Below, piece by piece: positions 62,380-64,000 of a DNA stretch of 64,000 nucleotides. Source of the stretch: Moelleriella libera RCEF 2490 (lineage: Eukaryota; Ascomycota; Sordariomycetes; Hypocreales; Clavicipitaceae); contig AZGY01000001.1 of assembly GCA_001636675.1 (NCBI GenBank), forward strand, positions 3,635,118-3,699,117, given 5' to 3'. A program made the translations under genes and the position numbers. How positions within the stretch are numbered: position 1 is the stretch's first letter; each line of letters opens with the position of its first letter. The notes under the pieces are model-generated. The model saw only the letters and a program-made list of their open reading frames with translations, searched no databases and was not told the DNA's origin.

Positions 62380-64000
62380 AACGGCCAAGGTCAAGGCCGT
62401 GGCACCGGTCATGATGAGAACCATCTGGGCTCTTTGCCGTGCCCGTGATGCCCTTGTGCGCCTTGTGCTTCAAGCTAGATGCCGATCCTTGTATCAGGAA
62501 CAGCAGTCAGTGGCACCCCATGTGGGAAGCTGGCCCCCCACGTGGCTTTTGGCGCCTGACAGGGACGGCGATGGGCCATATGACTGACAGATACGTTGCG
62601 TTATGGCGAGGTGTGACAGGAGGAGCGCAGCGCGAAAGTTGCTCTGCGTAGTGCTGGAGATGTGACGCTAGATCACGAAAGTGGTAACGTTGCCAACAAG
62701 TTTGGAAGGGTCGTGGACCTGGGCGTTCGCCTCGAAATCCAAATCCCATTTGTGAGACTCGCTGGTTTTTGACGGCTTGCTCGAAGAATTTCCCGAGCGT
62801 CTGCTGCCGCCATTTGATCCAACGTGTGAGACTCTTTCTCTCTGGCCATTCCACGAGCGAATGCTGTCATGACTTGATCCAACGAGTGAGACTCTTGCTC
62901 CGCAGTCATTCCCCAAACACATGCTGTCATCAATTGATCCAACGACTGGGACTCCTGATTCGCGGTCATTCCCCGAGCGTATGCTGTCATGATTCAATCT
63001 GATGTCCTAGATCCCAGCTCCGTGGTCATTCGCCGTCTGCTACCATGGTCTGGTCAGACGTGCGATGCTCTCGCTCCACGTTCATGCCACGATTGTATGC
63101 CATCATGAACCCATTCAACGTGTGACAATGCCGCGCCGTGGTCATTTTCCGAGCACCCACCCACAGTCAGAATTGTTTTCTGGTCCACATGTCAAGAAAT
63201 GCCACCAAAGTAAGCCTTGGAAGCCTCGTGCGAAACAACACCAACGTTGCCGTGGTGGTCTGCTCCCGTGCAGTGAGCAGGTGCCTGTCGCTGCGCTTGG
63301 CCGTCCTTCTTTTCTTGGGAGAAGACGTACAGATCGCAACGGGCGCTATTCTCGTGCATGCCATGCAACGAACGCGTGCTGCGTCATGTGCAACCTGTGA
63401 GTCCTTGGTCCTTGTCCTGCGCGCCCCCGAGACGGTGACTCGTACAACACAGCATGTATGTGTATGCACCGACCAGCATTTCGCCTTGAAAAAAAATCGG
63501 CCCTATTAGCCCAAGAGGGGTCCTCCTAAAGGAGGGAGGTGCGTTATGATTATGACGTCGTGTGTTTGCTTATCGTGATCATGGGTTTTGGGGAGCGTGT
63601 GGGTAAAGCTGGGGGGGTACCGCTTCCCAGATCCTTGCCCATATTTTGTGTTCCTGTGCTTAGCTGCGTGAGGTGGTAAACTACGTGCAGGCTGTATAGT
63701 CGTGCGCTTGCATATGCATATTGTCTGCTAGGGCTAGAGTCGCGAGTGTGGCTCGGCACTTTGAGGGAAAAAGGTGGGAATATAATGGCTATATCCAACG
63801 TGTGATCTATATCACAGCTTGGACTCATGGTGGCAGCAGTATACAAGGGAGAAAATATAAGGCCTCTATAGACTCTGGACGATGCAACAAGGCGTTATAT
63901 ACACTGCATATTGGCTGGCTTTTGCCATGTGCCATCTATTGTCCATAGCGTTGCGTGCCCTGCGCCGTGCGTGGTTGCCAGTTTGCAGGCCATGGAGAGT
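62380..64000. other. gene-poor 3' end of the window with tandem repeat
   Basis: No supported gene. Contains the 60-bp tandem array at 62786-63160. The right end is unremarkable and may belong to a neighbour beyond the window. Confidence 0.55.
62786..63160. repeat. 60-bp tandem repeat, about six units
   Basis: Units start near 62821, 62881 and 62941 with no length change, then diverge with small indels to about 63160; a partial unit precedes at 62786-62820. Shared words include GATCCAACG-GTGAGACTC, GC-GTCATTCC and GCGTATGCTGTCATGA. As 60 is a multiple of 3, several frames on both strands read as 20-residue repeats. Confidence 0.88.

Overview
The window looks like chromosomal DNA of a filamentous ascomycete (Pezizomycotina), most likely Sordariomycetes and probably Hypocreales. 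The grounds are short GT-AG introns (about 50-145 bp), often with a CTGAC-like branch site, a Zn2Cys6 regulator, a Slt2/Mps1-type MAP kinase very close to those of Sordariomycetes, a CFEM-like protein and DUF3455 and S41 secreted proteins. The order is inferred from protein likeness I remember, not from a search. I see no bacterial, viral or organellar DNA and no convincing transposon ORF.

Layout: 1-10.3 kb is gene-poor and holds an assembly gap in poly-A and a pure (CA)116 microsatellite. 10.3-14.3 kb carries a six-exon Zn2Cys6 transcription factor. 14.3-19.5 kb is gene-poor with a tandem repeat of about 125-130 bp. 19.5-20.3 kb is a secreted DUF3455 protein. 21.3-26.7 kb has three minus-strand genes: the cell-wall-integrity MAP kinase, a low-molecular-weight tyrosine phosphatase and a PRELI/MSF1 lipid-transfer protein. 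29.8-32.8 kb has homoserine kinase and a THEM6-like thioesterase-fold membrane protein. 33-36 kb is repeat-rich, contains a 353-base gap and one CFEM-like gene. 36.0-43.0 kb has a divergent pair (WD40-like protein with an acidic repeat tail; dienelactone-hydrolase/SnoaL-type protein), then a secreted S41 peptidase with a Pro-Gly linker.

43.0-47.4 kb is empty. 47.4-48.6 kb is the mRNA export factor Rae1. 50.0-50.8 kb and 54.2-56.5 kb encode proteins I do not recognise. 56.9-62.4 kb is the densest part: a 129-residue conserved-looking protein, a peroxiredoxin-like AhpC/TSA_2 protein, a P-loop kinase of the uridine kinase/YFH7 type, and methionine aminopeptidase 2. The last 1.6 kb carries a strict 60-bp tandem repeat.

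Most genes are unrelated housekeeping functions; I see no biosynthetic cluster or defence island. The best leads are the repeat families (one with a copy about 17.6 kb away that abuts a CFEM-like gene), the repeat-expanded WD40 and S41 proteins, and two uncharacterised proteins. Exon coordinates were worked out by hand from reading frame and splice signals; no transcript data were available.
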